This document shows, in pieces, positions 8,906 to 16,664 of a DNA stretch of 51,745 bases. Under the pieces are notes generated by a model. The model made no database searches, was not told the origin of the DNA, and was given only the letters and a program-made list of their open reading frames with translations. Location of the stretch: contig WYBB01000124.1 in assembly GCA_011526585.1 (NCBI GenBank), positions 1-51,745 on the forward strand, in the 5' to 3' direction. The position numbers and the translations under genes are program-made. The first letter of the stretch is position 1. Each line of letters opens with the position of its first letter. The stretch is from Deltaproteobacteria bacterium (GTDB lineage Bacteria > Myxococcota_A > UBA9042 > PHBI01).

Positions 8906-10771
8906 CTACTCGATCGCGTCCAGGCGCAAGGCGACGTCGCGCGAGAAGGCCGGTACGTCGATGACGAGGCCGCCGTCGCCGACCTCGACCTCGCTGACCT
9001 GGGGCGCGCGCGCCGCGTAGGGGTCGATCCACGAGACGCGCCAGCGGCCGGGCGGCACCGCCGCGATCGTCACCACGACGTCGTCGAGGTCGGTCTCGTC
9101 GGCGGCGAACCACTGGTGACGGGTGTTCTTGATCCACGCGAGGGTCGTGCGCTCGCCGAGGAGCGCGAAGGCCGCGAGGTCGGTGAGACCGGCGCGCGAG
9201 GCGGCCTCGGCGGGGGCGCGCGCGAAGCGTTCGGCGTCGAAGCGCACGCCGTGTGTCAGGGTCGCCAGCGGCGCGAAGTGGGAGACGTAGCCTTCGGGGT
9301 GGTTGAGGCCGTCCCACCACCAGCTCATGCCGGAGCCGAAGGTCTCGGCGAAGAGGCCCGCCCACAGGATGTCGTGGAAGGCGACGCCCTCGGGATCGTC
9401 GGCGAGGGTCTCGGCGGCGCCGAGCGCGTTGACGCCCGCCTCGGCTACGAGCGCGGGCTTGCCGAAGGCGCGCAGGTAGCCGACCAGGGTGTCGACGTCG
9501 CGCGAGAAGTCGAGCTGGGTGCGGCCGATCCCGTAGAAGTGGAGCTGGGTGAGGTCGATCGCCGGCGAGGCCCAGAACGCCATGCGCTCGACCAGGCCGG
9601 CGACCTCGCCGCGGACGAGCGCGACGATGACGTCGATGCCGCCGAGGCTGGTGGTGACGAGGTGGTCGTAGGGATCGAGGCGCGCGAGCTCGGCCGCCAT
9701 CTCCTCGGTCCAGAGGAGCACCTCGGGCGCCCCGGGATCGATGACGAGGTCGAACTCGTTCCACAGCTCCCAGGCGAGGATCGACTCGGAGTGCCCCCAG
9801 CGCGCGACGATGTAGCGCAGGAGGCGGCGGTGCAGGGCGCGCGCGGTGGGGTCGCTGAAGACGTCGGCCGGGTCGGCGAGCGGACCGCCGTTTTCGACGT
9901 TGTAGGGGTTGTCGTCCCACTGGCTGGCGTGCACGAAGGAAAACGGCCCGTGGTTGAGGATCGTCAGCATGACGCGGACGCCGCGGGCCTCGGCGAGCGC
10001 GAGCACGTGGTCGAGCTGCCAGGCGCGGTCGAGGCGCGCGCCGTAGTCGCCGAGCGACGAGGCGGCGAGGGTCCCTGCGGGGTCGCGCTCGACCCACTCG
10101 AGGCCGAAGGCCCAGCTCGGCATCCACACGCGGATGTAGTTGCCGCCGTGCTCGGCGAGCTCGGCGATCCAGTCGTCGTAGGCATGGGTGCCGCGCGCGT
10201 CGTACCAGGCCATGTTCTCGCCGATGGCGAAGTACGGGCTGCCGTCCTCGAAGACGAGGTAGCGGCGGTCGCGCTCGCTGACGCGCAGGACGCCGTGCGC
10301 GTCGGGCGCCGGCTCGGGGGTGAAGCGCATGCGCTCGGACTGCTCTTCGCCTTCGGGGGTGGTCGCGCGCCAGTGCCAGGTCCACGCGCCGGCCGCGCTG
10401 CCGAAGGGCGGCCGGAAGCGCACGCGCCAGTGTCGCGGGCCGGTAGGCTCGAGGCGCTCGCGCCCGTCGACGAGCGCGCGCGTGTAGTCCTGGTGCACGA
10501 AGGCGGGGATCTCGAAGCGCTCGCCGCTCGGGGCTTCGAAGGTCGCGACGACGTCGATGCGCTCCGGGTCGAAGGGGTTGTCGTCCGGGACGGCGAGCGC
10601 GAGCTCGGCCTCGAAGAGGCGCCAGGCCGTCGGCTCGTCGGGCTCGGCGCCGTCGGGCGAGGTCGTGATGTCGGCGTCGGTCGCCGGGGCATCAGGGTCA
10701 CCACAGCTGGAGAACGCGGCCACGAGTGAGGCACCGATGCAGCGCGTCCAGCGGAGCAGGCGCCGGTTCAT
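8906..10771 (-). CDS. Lipoprotein glycoside hydrolase-like protein (DUF5060 plus GH-A TIM barrel)
   Basis: A 621-residue exported protein. A signal peptide ends at the lipobox FSSC (C23) and is followed by an acidic spacer. Residues about 55-150 form a beta-sandwich resembling DUF5060 (NPFDPERIDV, RWRVRFRPPFGSAAGAWTW-like pattern). A clan GH-A barrel follows, with the predicted acid/base E339 in AWELWNEFD and the predicted nucleophile E444 in LVAEAGVNALG. Aromatic clusters (SGMSWWWDGLNHPEGY) could line a sugar-binding cleft. The start ATG overlaps the stop of the upstream GT-C gene (ATGA). An enzyme trimming or remodelling the polymer built by that glycosyltransferase is plausible but unproven. 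The exact GH family is not assigned. Confidence 0.8.
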   Translation of the reverse strand: MNRRLLRWTRCIGASLVAAFSSCGDPDAPATDADITTSPDGAEPDEPTAWRLFEAELALAVPDDNPFDPERIDVVATFEAPSGERFEIPAFVHQDYTRALVDGRERLEPTGPRHWRVRFRPPFGSAAGAWTWHWRATTPEGEEQSERMRFTPEPAPDAHGVLRVSERDRRYLVFEDGSPYFAIGENMAWYDARGTHAYDDWIAELAEHGGNYIRVWMPSWAFGLEWVERDPAGTLAASSLGDYGARLDRAWQLDHVLALAEARGVRVMLTILNHGPFSFVHASQWDDNPYNVENGGPLADPADVFSDPTARALHRRLLRYIVARWGHSESILAWELWNEFDLVIDPGAPEVLLWTEEMAAELARLDPYDHLVTTSLGGIDVIVALVRGEVAGLVERMAFWASPAIDLTQLHFYGIGRTQLDFSRDVDTLVGYLRAFGKPALVAEAGVNALGAAETLADDPEGVAFHDILWAGLFAETFGSGMSWWWDGLNHPEGYVSHFAPLATLTHGVRFDAERFARAPAEAASRAGLTDLAAFALLGERTTLAWIKNTRHQWFAADETDLDDVVVTIAAVPPGRWRVSWIDPYAARAPQVSEVEVGDGGLVIDVPAFSRDVALRLDAIE

Positions 10772-13677
10772 TCGCCGGCGGGCCGCCGGCCCGAGTCGAT
10801 GATGCGCTCCGGATATTTGCGCTGGACCTCGGGCACGGTGCGCGGGATGAGCTCGTCCCAGGGCGGACTGAGCGGCGTGATCGTCAGCGGTCCGAGCGGC
10901 AGGCGCGACTGACCGTCATCGGGTCCTTCGGTGATCTTCAGGCGCTGGCCGGTGCTGCGGCGGTAGACCCCCGCCATCACGGTGTAGTCGCCGAGCGGCA
11001 TGTCCCACGGGACCTGGAAGAGCACGCGGTGCTCGATGATCTGGCCGGGTTTCCAGCGATCGGCCGGGTACATGAAGTCACCCGGCAGGGTGTCGTACGG
11101 GACGCGGTGGGCGCGCTGCTCGGGGGTCTCGGGGCGCTCGACGTGGAAGAAGAACCAGGTGTCGGGCGGCATCGGCCCGGGCACGCGCCACCACGTCGTG
11201 AAGAACGCCTCGTAGCGCGCCTTGCTCGTCGGCTGGATCTCGGAGCCGAGCAGCTCGAGGCCGCCCTCGAACTTCGCCCTCACGCCGCCGAGGTTCGGCG
11301 GGAGCTGGTCGAGCACGACCTCGCCCGGGATCTGATCCCAGAGGTCCTTTCGGCGATAGAGCGACAGATAGTAGCCGGCCGAGCGCGCCCAGGTGCGCAC
11401 GTGCACGTAGCTCGCGTCGAAGCGCGCGTCGGTGATCCCGAACTGGTAGCTGTTGTTCCTGAGATAGGGCAGGAGCGAGCGCGGGGTCGGATCGGCGGCG
11501 AAGCGCTGCGAGACCGCGCCCATGACCGGGTCGGGGATGTAGGTCGTCAGGATCGTCCACTCGGGATTGCGCGCGTAGAAATAGTCGCGCATCTCGGCGT
11601 CGTATTTCGGCTGGTTCTTGGCGGACTCGGTCGCCATGAAGGCGTGCAGGCCGTGGCTGTAGCGGGCGCGCGCGACGGTCGCGTCGACGAGCCCGATGAA
11701 GTCGAGGAAGTCGATGTCGGGCGCGTGGTACGGGGTCGAGCCCATGTCCTGGAAGGCGACGAGCGCGCGCGGGCGGTCGTGGCGCGTGATGAACTTGCCG
11801 ACGTCGGGGTGATAGGTGCCGGAGAGATCGCCGCGCCCGTTGAAGCCGCCCATCGAGCGATAGGTGAACGCGAAGTTGGCGCTGGCGGCGACGATGACGA
11901 CGAGCCAGCCGAGGCCCCAGGCGACGGCGCGGCTGCCCGACAGCGGCAGCCAGTTGGCGAGCGCCGAGCACACGTTCATGAGGCCGACGGCCGCGAGCAG
12001 GACGAGGAACGGCAGGGCCGGCAGATAGAGGCGATGCCACTCCATCTCGTCGACGCCGACCTTGACGATGAAGACCATGAAGCCGACGGCGACGGCGAGG
12101 GCGACGAGCTTTTCGAGGCGGCGCTCCCTGGTCATGAAGGCGAAGGGCGCGAGGACCGCCAGCGCGCCGGTGACGTTGAAGCCGAACATCTCGTGGAGCT
12201 TGCGCAGGCCGGTGAGCCAGACCAGGCTCGAATCGCCGGTCTTGACGTAGAAGGTGTTCGGCACGAGCGAGCCGTAATACGCCAGGCGGAAGGCGTGGAA
12301 CGGCACCGTCACGAGGAAGAGGCCGGCGAACCACATGAGCGTCGAGCGCGGGATCCTGCGCTCGCGGATGACGCCGATGACCAGCGGCAAGCCGAGGCAG
12401 ATCCCGATGTAGTGGATCTCGGGGCGGGTGGCGCAGCCGAGGCCCATGAAGATGCCGCTCCAGAGGGCGCCCTTGCGATCGTCGAGCGGCTCGCCGTCGG
12501 GGCCGAGCCGCTTGGGGCGCCACAGGAGCCACGCGGCGAGGATCGGCAGGAACATGGCGAGCGCCTGCTCCATCCCCGAGTGCGACCACTTGGCCATCGA
12601 CGAGGAGGTGCCGAGCCAGATCCCGCCCCAGAGGATCGCGGCCGAGCGCACGGTCTCGGTCGAGCCGTTGGCGGTGGTCAGGAGGTTCGACAGGCGCACG
12701 AGGTAGACCAGGATCCCGGCCCAGAGCGCGGTGCCGAGGATCTCGCTCATGATGAAGAGATCCCAGCCGAGCGCCTCGAAGGGCACCATGACGAGCGTCC
12801 ACAAGAAGTTGGTGATGCCCTCGACGCGCTCGCCCGGGTTGAACACGAGGCCGTGCCCTTCGACGAGGTTGTGCGTGTAGCGGAACGAGATGTAGGCGTC
12901 GTCCTTGATGTAGTCGAGGCCCGCCAGGAGCGAGAGCAGCATCGGCACGCCGAGGGCGAGCACGTAGAAGGCGGTGCGCAGGCGGCGCGTGCGCGCGGTG
13001 AGCGGCGCCTCTGGCTCGAAGACCTTGGGCGGCTGGCCGCGGCGGCGGCGCGCGACGTACCAGGCGATGAGGCACGCCAGCGCGATCCCGGCGAGCCAGC
13101 CGGTCCACGGCGCGACGTGCGCCCAGAACGCGCGGCCCGACATGTCCGAGGGCAGGAGCGTGCGCTTGGGGCCGGGGGCGGCGTCCTTGGGCAGGAGCTC
13201 GAGGTAGCCGGCGTGCATGCGGTCGTCGAGGAAGGTCGGCCGCTCGATGGCGACGCGCACGCCGGTCTTGCGATCGTAGAGGCCGGTGTAGAGCTCGAGG
13301 GTGGCGCCTTCGCAGGCGGGCTTATCGGCTGGCACGCGCACGGTGAGCGCGTGGCGGATGATGCCGTCGACCGGCGGCGGCGGGCGGCGGTCGTCGACGA
13401 AACGACAGTCGGCGCCGAGCGACTCGAAGTGCACGAACGAGTAGACGTCGGGCGGCAGCGGCGCCGACGCGCCGTAGACGAGCTCGAGGTGGATCTCACC
13501 GCCGACGGGCACCGCGGACTCGAGTGAGGCGCCGAAGAAGGCGATGCCCCCCTGGAGCCGCATCGTGTCTTCGGGGTCGTAGCCCTCGGGCAGGGCGGCG
13601 AGCGCAGGTCGGGCGGAGACGGCGCCGAGGCAGACGAGCGCGAGCGCGCACGCGACAGCGGAGAGGCCGGTTCTCAC
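10768..13677 (-). CDS. GT-C-fold membrane glycosyltransferase, AftB-like
   Basis: A 969-residue multi-pass membrane protein. The start GTG (13677) overlaps the preceding stop by 4 nt and gives a signal-like first segment (LSAVACALALVCLGAV). Residues to about 200 form an extracytoplasmic beta-rich region, then a membrane core of about ten segments. The first core loop carries the GT-C acidic motif DYIKDDAYISFRYTHNLVEG, then GLVFNPGERVEGITNFLW, which is very similar to the DDAYITFRY...VEGYTNFLW pattern of mycobacterial AftB arabinosyltransferases. Family knowledge indicates a polyprenyl-phosphate sugar donor. The C-terminal 300 residues form a soluble domain with a beta-rich end (DTWFFFHVERPETPEQ). 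The acceptor is unknown. Confidence 0.8.
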   Translation of the reverse strand: MRTGLSAVACALALVCLGAVSARPALAALPEGYDPEDTMRLQGGIAFFGASLESAVPVGGEIHLELVYGASAPLPPDVYSFVHFESLGADCRFVDDRRPPPPVDGIIRHALTVRVPADKPACEGATLELYTGLYDRKTGVRVAIERPTFLDDRMHAGYLELLPKDAAPGPKRTLLPSDMSGRAFWAHVAPWTGWLAGIALACLIAWYVARRRRGQPPKVFEPEAPLTARTRRLRTAFYVLALGVPMLLSLLAGLDYIKDDAYISFRYTHNLVEGHGLVFNPGERVEGITNFLWTLVMVPFEALGWDLFIMSEILGTALWAGILVYLVRLSNLLTTANGSTETVRSAAILWGGIWLGTSSSMAKWSHSGMEQALAMFLPILAAWLLWRPKRLGPDGEPLDDRKGALWSGIFMGLGCATRPEIHYIGICLGLPLVIGVIRERRIPRSTLMWFAGLFLVTVPFHAFRLAYYGSLVPNTFYVKTGDSSLVWLTGLRKLHEMFGFNVTGALAVLAPFAFMTRERRLEKLVALAVAVGFMVFIVKVGVDEMEWHRLYLPALPFLVLLAAVGLMNVCSALANWLPLSGSRAVAWGLGWLVVIVAASANFAFTYRSMGGFNGRGDLSGTYHPDVGKFITRHDRPRALVAFQDMGSTPYHAPDIDFLDFIGLVDATVARARYSHGLHAFMATESAKNQPKYDAEMRDYFYARNPEWTILTTYIPDPVMGAVSQRFAADPTPRSLLPYLRNNSYQFGITDARFDASYVHVRTWARSAGYYLSLYRRKDLWDQIPGEVVLDQLPPNLGGVRAKFEGGLELLGSEIQPTSKARYEAFFTTWWRVPGPMPPDTWFFFHVERPETPEQRAHRVPYDTLPGDFMYPADRWKPGQIIEHRVLFQVPWDMPLGDYTVMAGVYRRSTGQRLKITEGPDDGQSRLPLGPLTITPLSPPWDELIPRTVPEVQRKYPERIIDSGRRPAGE

Positions 13678-14258
13678 AGATCGGACCACGCCGTCTCCAT
13701 CTCGGTCACGAGCGAGTGCAGGGTCTGGAGCAGGCTCATCACGTTGTACTTCGCGCTCGGCCCATCGAGCATCGTCGTCTCCGGCTCGAAGCGCACGAGG
13801 CCGTCTTCGTAGCGCAGCTCGCCGCGGTGCTTGTTGACGAGCGAGGTGATGTTGCCACGCGCCCCGGTCGGCAGCGCCTTCCATAGATCCGACATCACCT
13901 TGACGTCGCGCGGCGCGCCCTGGGCGAAGAGCCCGTTGGTCACGGCGTGGCGCTCCTCGCCGGGCGGGGTCTCGCGCTCGGACTGCGCCGAGACCAGCAC
14001 GAAGAGCGGGCCGCCCTCGAGCGACGAGGCGAGCTGGATCACCGCGCGCCGCGCCTCGGCCTCGAAGAGGATCTTGGTCTCGCGCCCCTGGAATTTCGCG
14101 TCGAGGAACCAGTCCTCGCCGTGCTGCGACTTCTTGCCGCCGAGCTCGCCCTTGACCTCGCCGCAGATGCGCTCGGCCATCTGGCTCGCGGTCTCGGCCG
14201 GCGGCTTGAAGCCGAGGATCACCCGGGCTTCCCGATACAGCGTGCGAAAGATCCCCAT
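13674..14258 (-). CDS. Hypothetical protein, first gene of the GT-C/glycosidase operon
   Basis: A 194-residue, probably cytoplasmic protein that I do not recognise. It begins MGIFRTLYREARVILGFKPP, has an alternating beta pattern in the middle (EDWFLDAKFQGRETKILFEAE, PLFVLVSAQSE), and ends in an amphipathic helix (KYNVMSLLQTLHSLVTEME). There is no signal peptide, membrane segment or cysteine pair. The stop overlaps the GTG start of the membrane glycosyltransferase, so it is probably co-translated with it and may serve the same envelope pathway. The nearest upstream gene is the response regulator, whose stop is 68 bp away on the same strand, so read-through from the two-component genes is possible. 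Confidence 0.75.
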   Translation of the reverse strand: MGIFRTLYREARVILGFKPPAETASQMAERICGEVKGELGGKKSQHGEDWFLDAKFQGRETKILFEAEARRAVIQLASSLEGGPLFVLVSAQSERETPPGEERHAVTNGLFAQGAPRDVKVMSDLWKALPTGARGNITSLVNKHRGELRYEDGLVRFEPETTMLDGPSAKYNVMSLLQTLHSLVTEMETAWSDL

Positions 14259-14326
14259 CGATTACCCCGCGGAGCTTTGTGCGCCGCTCTCATACCGAGC
14301 GCGCGCCCCGTCGTCCAGCGGGGCCG

Positions 14327-15013
14327 TCACTCGATGCGGTAGCCGACCCCGTGCACCGTGGTGATCAGGGTGGGGTTGTTCGGGTCGAGCTCGACGCGCT
14401 TGCGCAGCTTGGAGATGTGCTGATCGATCGTGCGCGAGTTCGGCAGATATTGCATGTCCCAGCACTCGTTGAAGAGCATCTCGCGCGTGACGACGCGGCC
14501 CTTCTCGCGCTGCAGGAGGAGCAGGATCTTCACGTCGCGCAGCGAGAGGTCGATGAGCTCGTCGCCTCTCTTGGCGCGCAGCTCCTGCGGGAAGACCCGG
14601 AGGTGGCCGACCTCGACGACCTCCGGTTCACGCCGCTCGGGTGCCTTGGACTTGAAGATCCGCCGCGTGACCGCACGCATGCGCGCGACGACCTCGCGCA
14701 CGCCGAAGGGCTTGGAGATGAAGTCGTCCGCGCCGAGCTCGAGCCCGACCACGCGATCGATCTCCTCGCTCTTGGCGGAGATGAAGATCACCGGCAGCGA
14801 CGGGCGCCTGGCGAGGAGCGCCTTGCACACGTCGTAGCCGTTCATCTTCGGCATCATGATGTCGAGCAGCACGAGCTCCGGCTCCTCGCCGTCGAACTTC
14901 GCGAGCGCCTCCTGCCCGTCCGCCGCCTCGACGACCCGATAGCCCTCGGACTCGAGGACCTCCTTGAGACCCTGGCGAATGCCCTCGTCGTCCTCGGCGA
15001 TCAACACCTTCAT
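14327..15013 (-). CDS. Two-component response regulator, OmpR/PhoB family
   Basis: A 228-residue transcription factor. The receiver domain (1-120) has the acidic pair D8/D9, phosphoacceptor D51 in LVLLDIMMP, S79 and K101 in FISKPFG. The C-terminal winged helix (about 130-228) has the usual LSLRDVKILLLLQREKGRVVTREMLF and a recognition region ending TIDQHISKLRKRVE, then TVHGVGYRIE. All phosphorylation residues are intact. The start lies 3 bp after the stop of the histidine kinase gene, so the two form one operon. Targets cannot be read from the sequence; the collagen-like gene just upstream is a reasonable candidate by position. Confidence 0.95.
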   Translation of the reverse strand: MKVLIAEDDEGIRQGLKEVLESEGYRVVEAADGQEALAKFDGEEPELVLLDIMMPKMNGYDVCKALLARRPSLPVIFISAKSEEIDRVVGLELGADDFISKPFGVREVVARMRAVTRRIFKSKAPERREPEVVEVGHLRVFPQELRAKRGDELIDLSLRDVKILLLLQREKGRVVTREMLFNECWDMQYLPNSRTIDQHISKLRKRVELDPNNPTLITTVHGVGYRIE

Positions 15014-15016
15014 GCG

Positions 15017-16630
15017 CTACGCTTCCTTGTCTGCCGGCTCGGCCTGTATCGCGAGCTCGAATGTTGCCCCAGTCGGCCCCTCGCCGTCGACGACCCGCAG
15101 CTCGCCCCCGTGCAAGCGCGCCAGGCGCCGCGCGATGTCGAGGCCGATGCCCGTGCCGGTCACGCCGTCGGAGAGCTTGTCGGAGGCGCGCCAGAACGGC
15201 TCGAAGACCTGCTCGCGCTGCGCCCTGGCGATCCCCGGGCCGCGATCGACGACGCGCACGACGAGGCGCCCGCCACCCTCGTCGAGCCAGCGCGTCGACA
15301 CCTTCACCCAGCCGCCCGCGCGCGCGTACTTCTCGACGTTCGAGAGCAGGTTCGAGAGGATCTGCTCGAGCGCGTCGGGATCGACGCGCACCGTACGACG
15401 CGCGGCGAGCTCGGTCTCGACGGCGATCTTCGCCTGCGCGAGCGCAGGCCCGTGGGTCGCCAGCGTCGCCTCGACCACCTCGTCGGGTACGACCGCGCGC
15501 CGGGCGATCGCGAGCCGGTCTTCCTGTCCGCGCGCGAAGGTCAGCACGTTCTTGATCATGCGCGAGAGGCGATCGCTCTCGCGCGTGATCACCGCCAGGT
15601 GGCGCACCGCCGGGTCATCGGCGGGCAGCTCCGCGTCCGCGTGCGCCTGCTCGAGCAGCTCGGCGTACATGCGGATGCTGGTCAGCGGGGTCTTGAGCTC
15701 GTGCGAGACCTGGTTGACGAAGGAGACGCGCTGGGCGGCAAGCCGGCTCTCGCGCGTGCGCGCCCGCCAGATGAGCCAGGCCCCGGCCCCGAGCGCGAGC
15801 GCCAGCGCCAGGAGCCCGCCGACGAGCGCGGTCTTGAGCGTGCCGGCGATGGCGCCAGGCAGCGAGCTCTCGGCGGCGTAGTGCTTGAGCGTCCACGACT
15901 CGAGCGGCTCGGACAGGCCGATCGTCGCCTTGGGCTTCTCGTCGCGCGCCGGCTCGCGGTGGCCCCACTGGTAGACCACGCGCCCGGTCGCGTCGGCGAG
16001 CACGGTGCGCTCGGCGACGTCACCCTCGACCGGCAGCGGCGTGTCGGGGAGCTGCGAGACGAGCTCGGTCATCAGATCGATGCCGCTCACGTCGAGCGCG
16101 ACCACGCGCTTGCCGTCCGCGAGCCACCACAGGAAGTGCTGCCCGCCACCGAAGAAGTAGCCGAGCCAGCCGCGGTCGGGTCCGCCGCCCTTGCCGTCGA
16201 GCTCGCCGAGGAGCGCCGCGGCCTCGAGCACCCCGCCTTCCCAGATCGGGCGCGTGCGCTCGAGGAAGGCGAGCTCGTGCTGCGAGACCTCGCCGTGGCC
16301 GAGCGGCGGGAAGACCAGGCGCCCGCGGCCGTCGAGCACCAACCCGAGCGAGGTTCGCGGCATGCGCGCGAGCGCCTCGCGCAGCGGCTGCGGATCCTGG
16401 GTGCGCGGCAGCCCGGCCGCCTGGCGCGCCAGGTCGCGCTCGAGCCCGCGCACGATCGTCTGTACCGCCTGATCGAGACTCTTCAGGCGCTCGCCGAAAG
16501 CGCGCGCGACCTCGTGACGCGCCAGCGCCTCCTGGTCACCGACCAGACGCCAGCCGATGACGCCGACCGCGACGAGCGGCAGGAGCACCATCGCGACGAG
16601 AAGGAGCGCGAGGCGGCGGTTGGGGGTCAC
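15017..16630 (-). CDS. Membrane sensor histidine kinase
   Basis: A 537-residue kinase with a membrane segment at about 6-30, a periplasmic sensor region of about 230 residues, a second membrane segment at about 263-290, then the dimerisation and catalytic domains. The phosphoacceptor is H310 in VSHELKTPLTSIRMY. The N box is LSNLLSNVEKYA, G1 is DRGPGI, and G2 is GTGIGLDIARRLARLHGG. The sensor region holds no domain I can name with confidence, though its size would fit a double Cache/PAS-like fold. The gene starts 34 bp after the collagen-like gene stop on the same strand, which hints at a shared transcript and functional link to that surface protein. Confidence 0.93.
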   Translation of the reverse strand: MTPNRRLALLLVAMVLLPLVAVGVIGWRLVGDQEALARHEVARAFGERLKSLDQAVQTIVRGLERDLARQAAGLPRTQDPQPLREALARMPRTSLGLVLDGRGRLVFPPLGHGEVSQHELAFLERTRPIWEGGVLEAAALLGELDGKGGGPDRGWLGYFFGGGQHFLWWLADGKRVVALDVSGIDLMTELVSQLPDTPLPVEGDVAERTVLADATGRVVYQWGHREPARDEKPKATIGLSEPLESWTLKHYAAESSLPGAIAGTLKTALVGGLLALALALGAGAWLIWRARTRESRLAAQRVSFVNQVSHELKTPLTSIRMYAELLEQAHADAELPADDPAVRHLAVITRESDRLSRMIKNVLTFARGQEDRLAIARRAVVPDEVVEATLATHGPALAQAKIAVETELAARRTVRVDPDALEQILSNLLSNVEKYARAGGWVKVSTRWLDEGGGRLVVRVVDRGPGIARAQREQVFEPFWRASDKLSDGVTGTGIGLDIARRLARLHGGELRVVDGEGPTGATFELAIQAEPADKEA

Positions 16631-16664
16631 TGGGGCTCGAAGCTCCGTTCGCGATCGCCATGCA

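Noticed and set aside
8528..13527. Two long plus-strand open frames antisense to the permease, glycosidase and glycosyltransferase genes
   Set aside because: Composition is shadow-like; the minus strand encodes coherent domains with catalytic residues and coupled starts.
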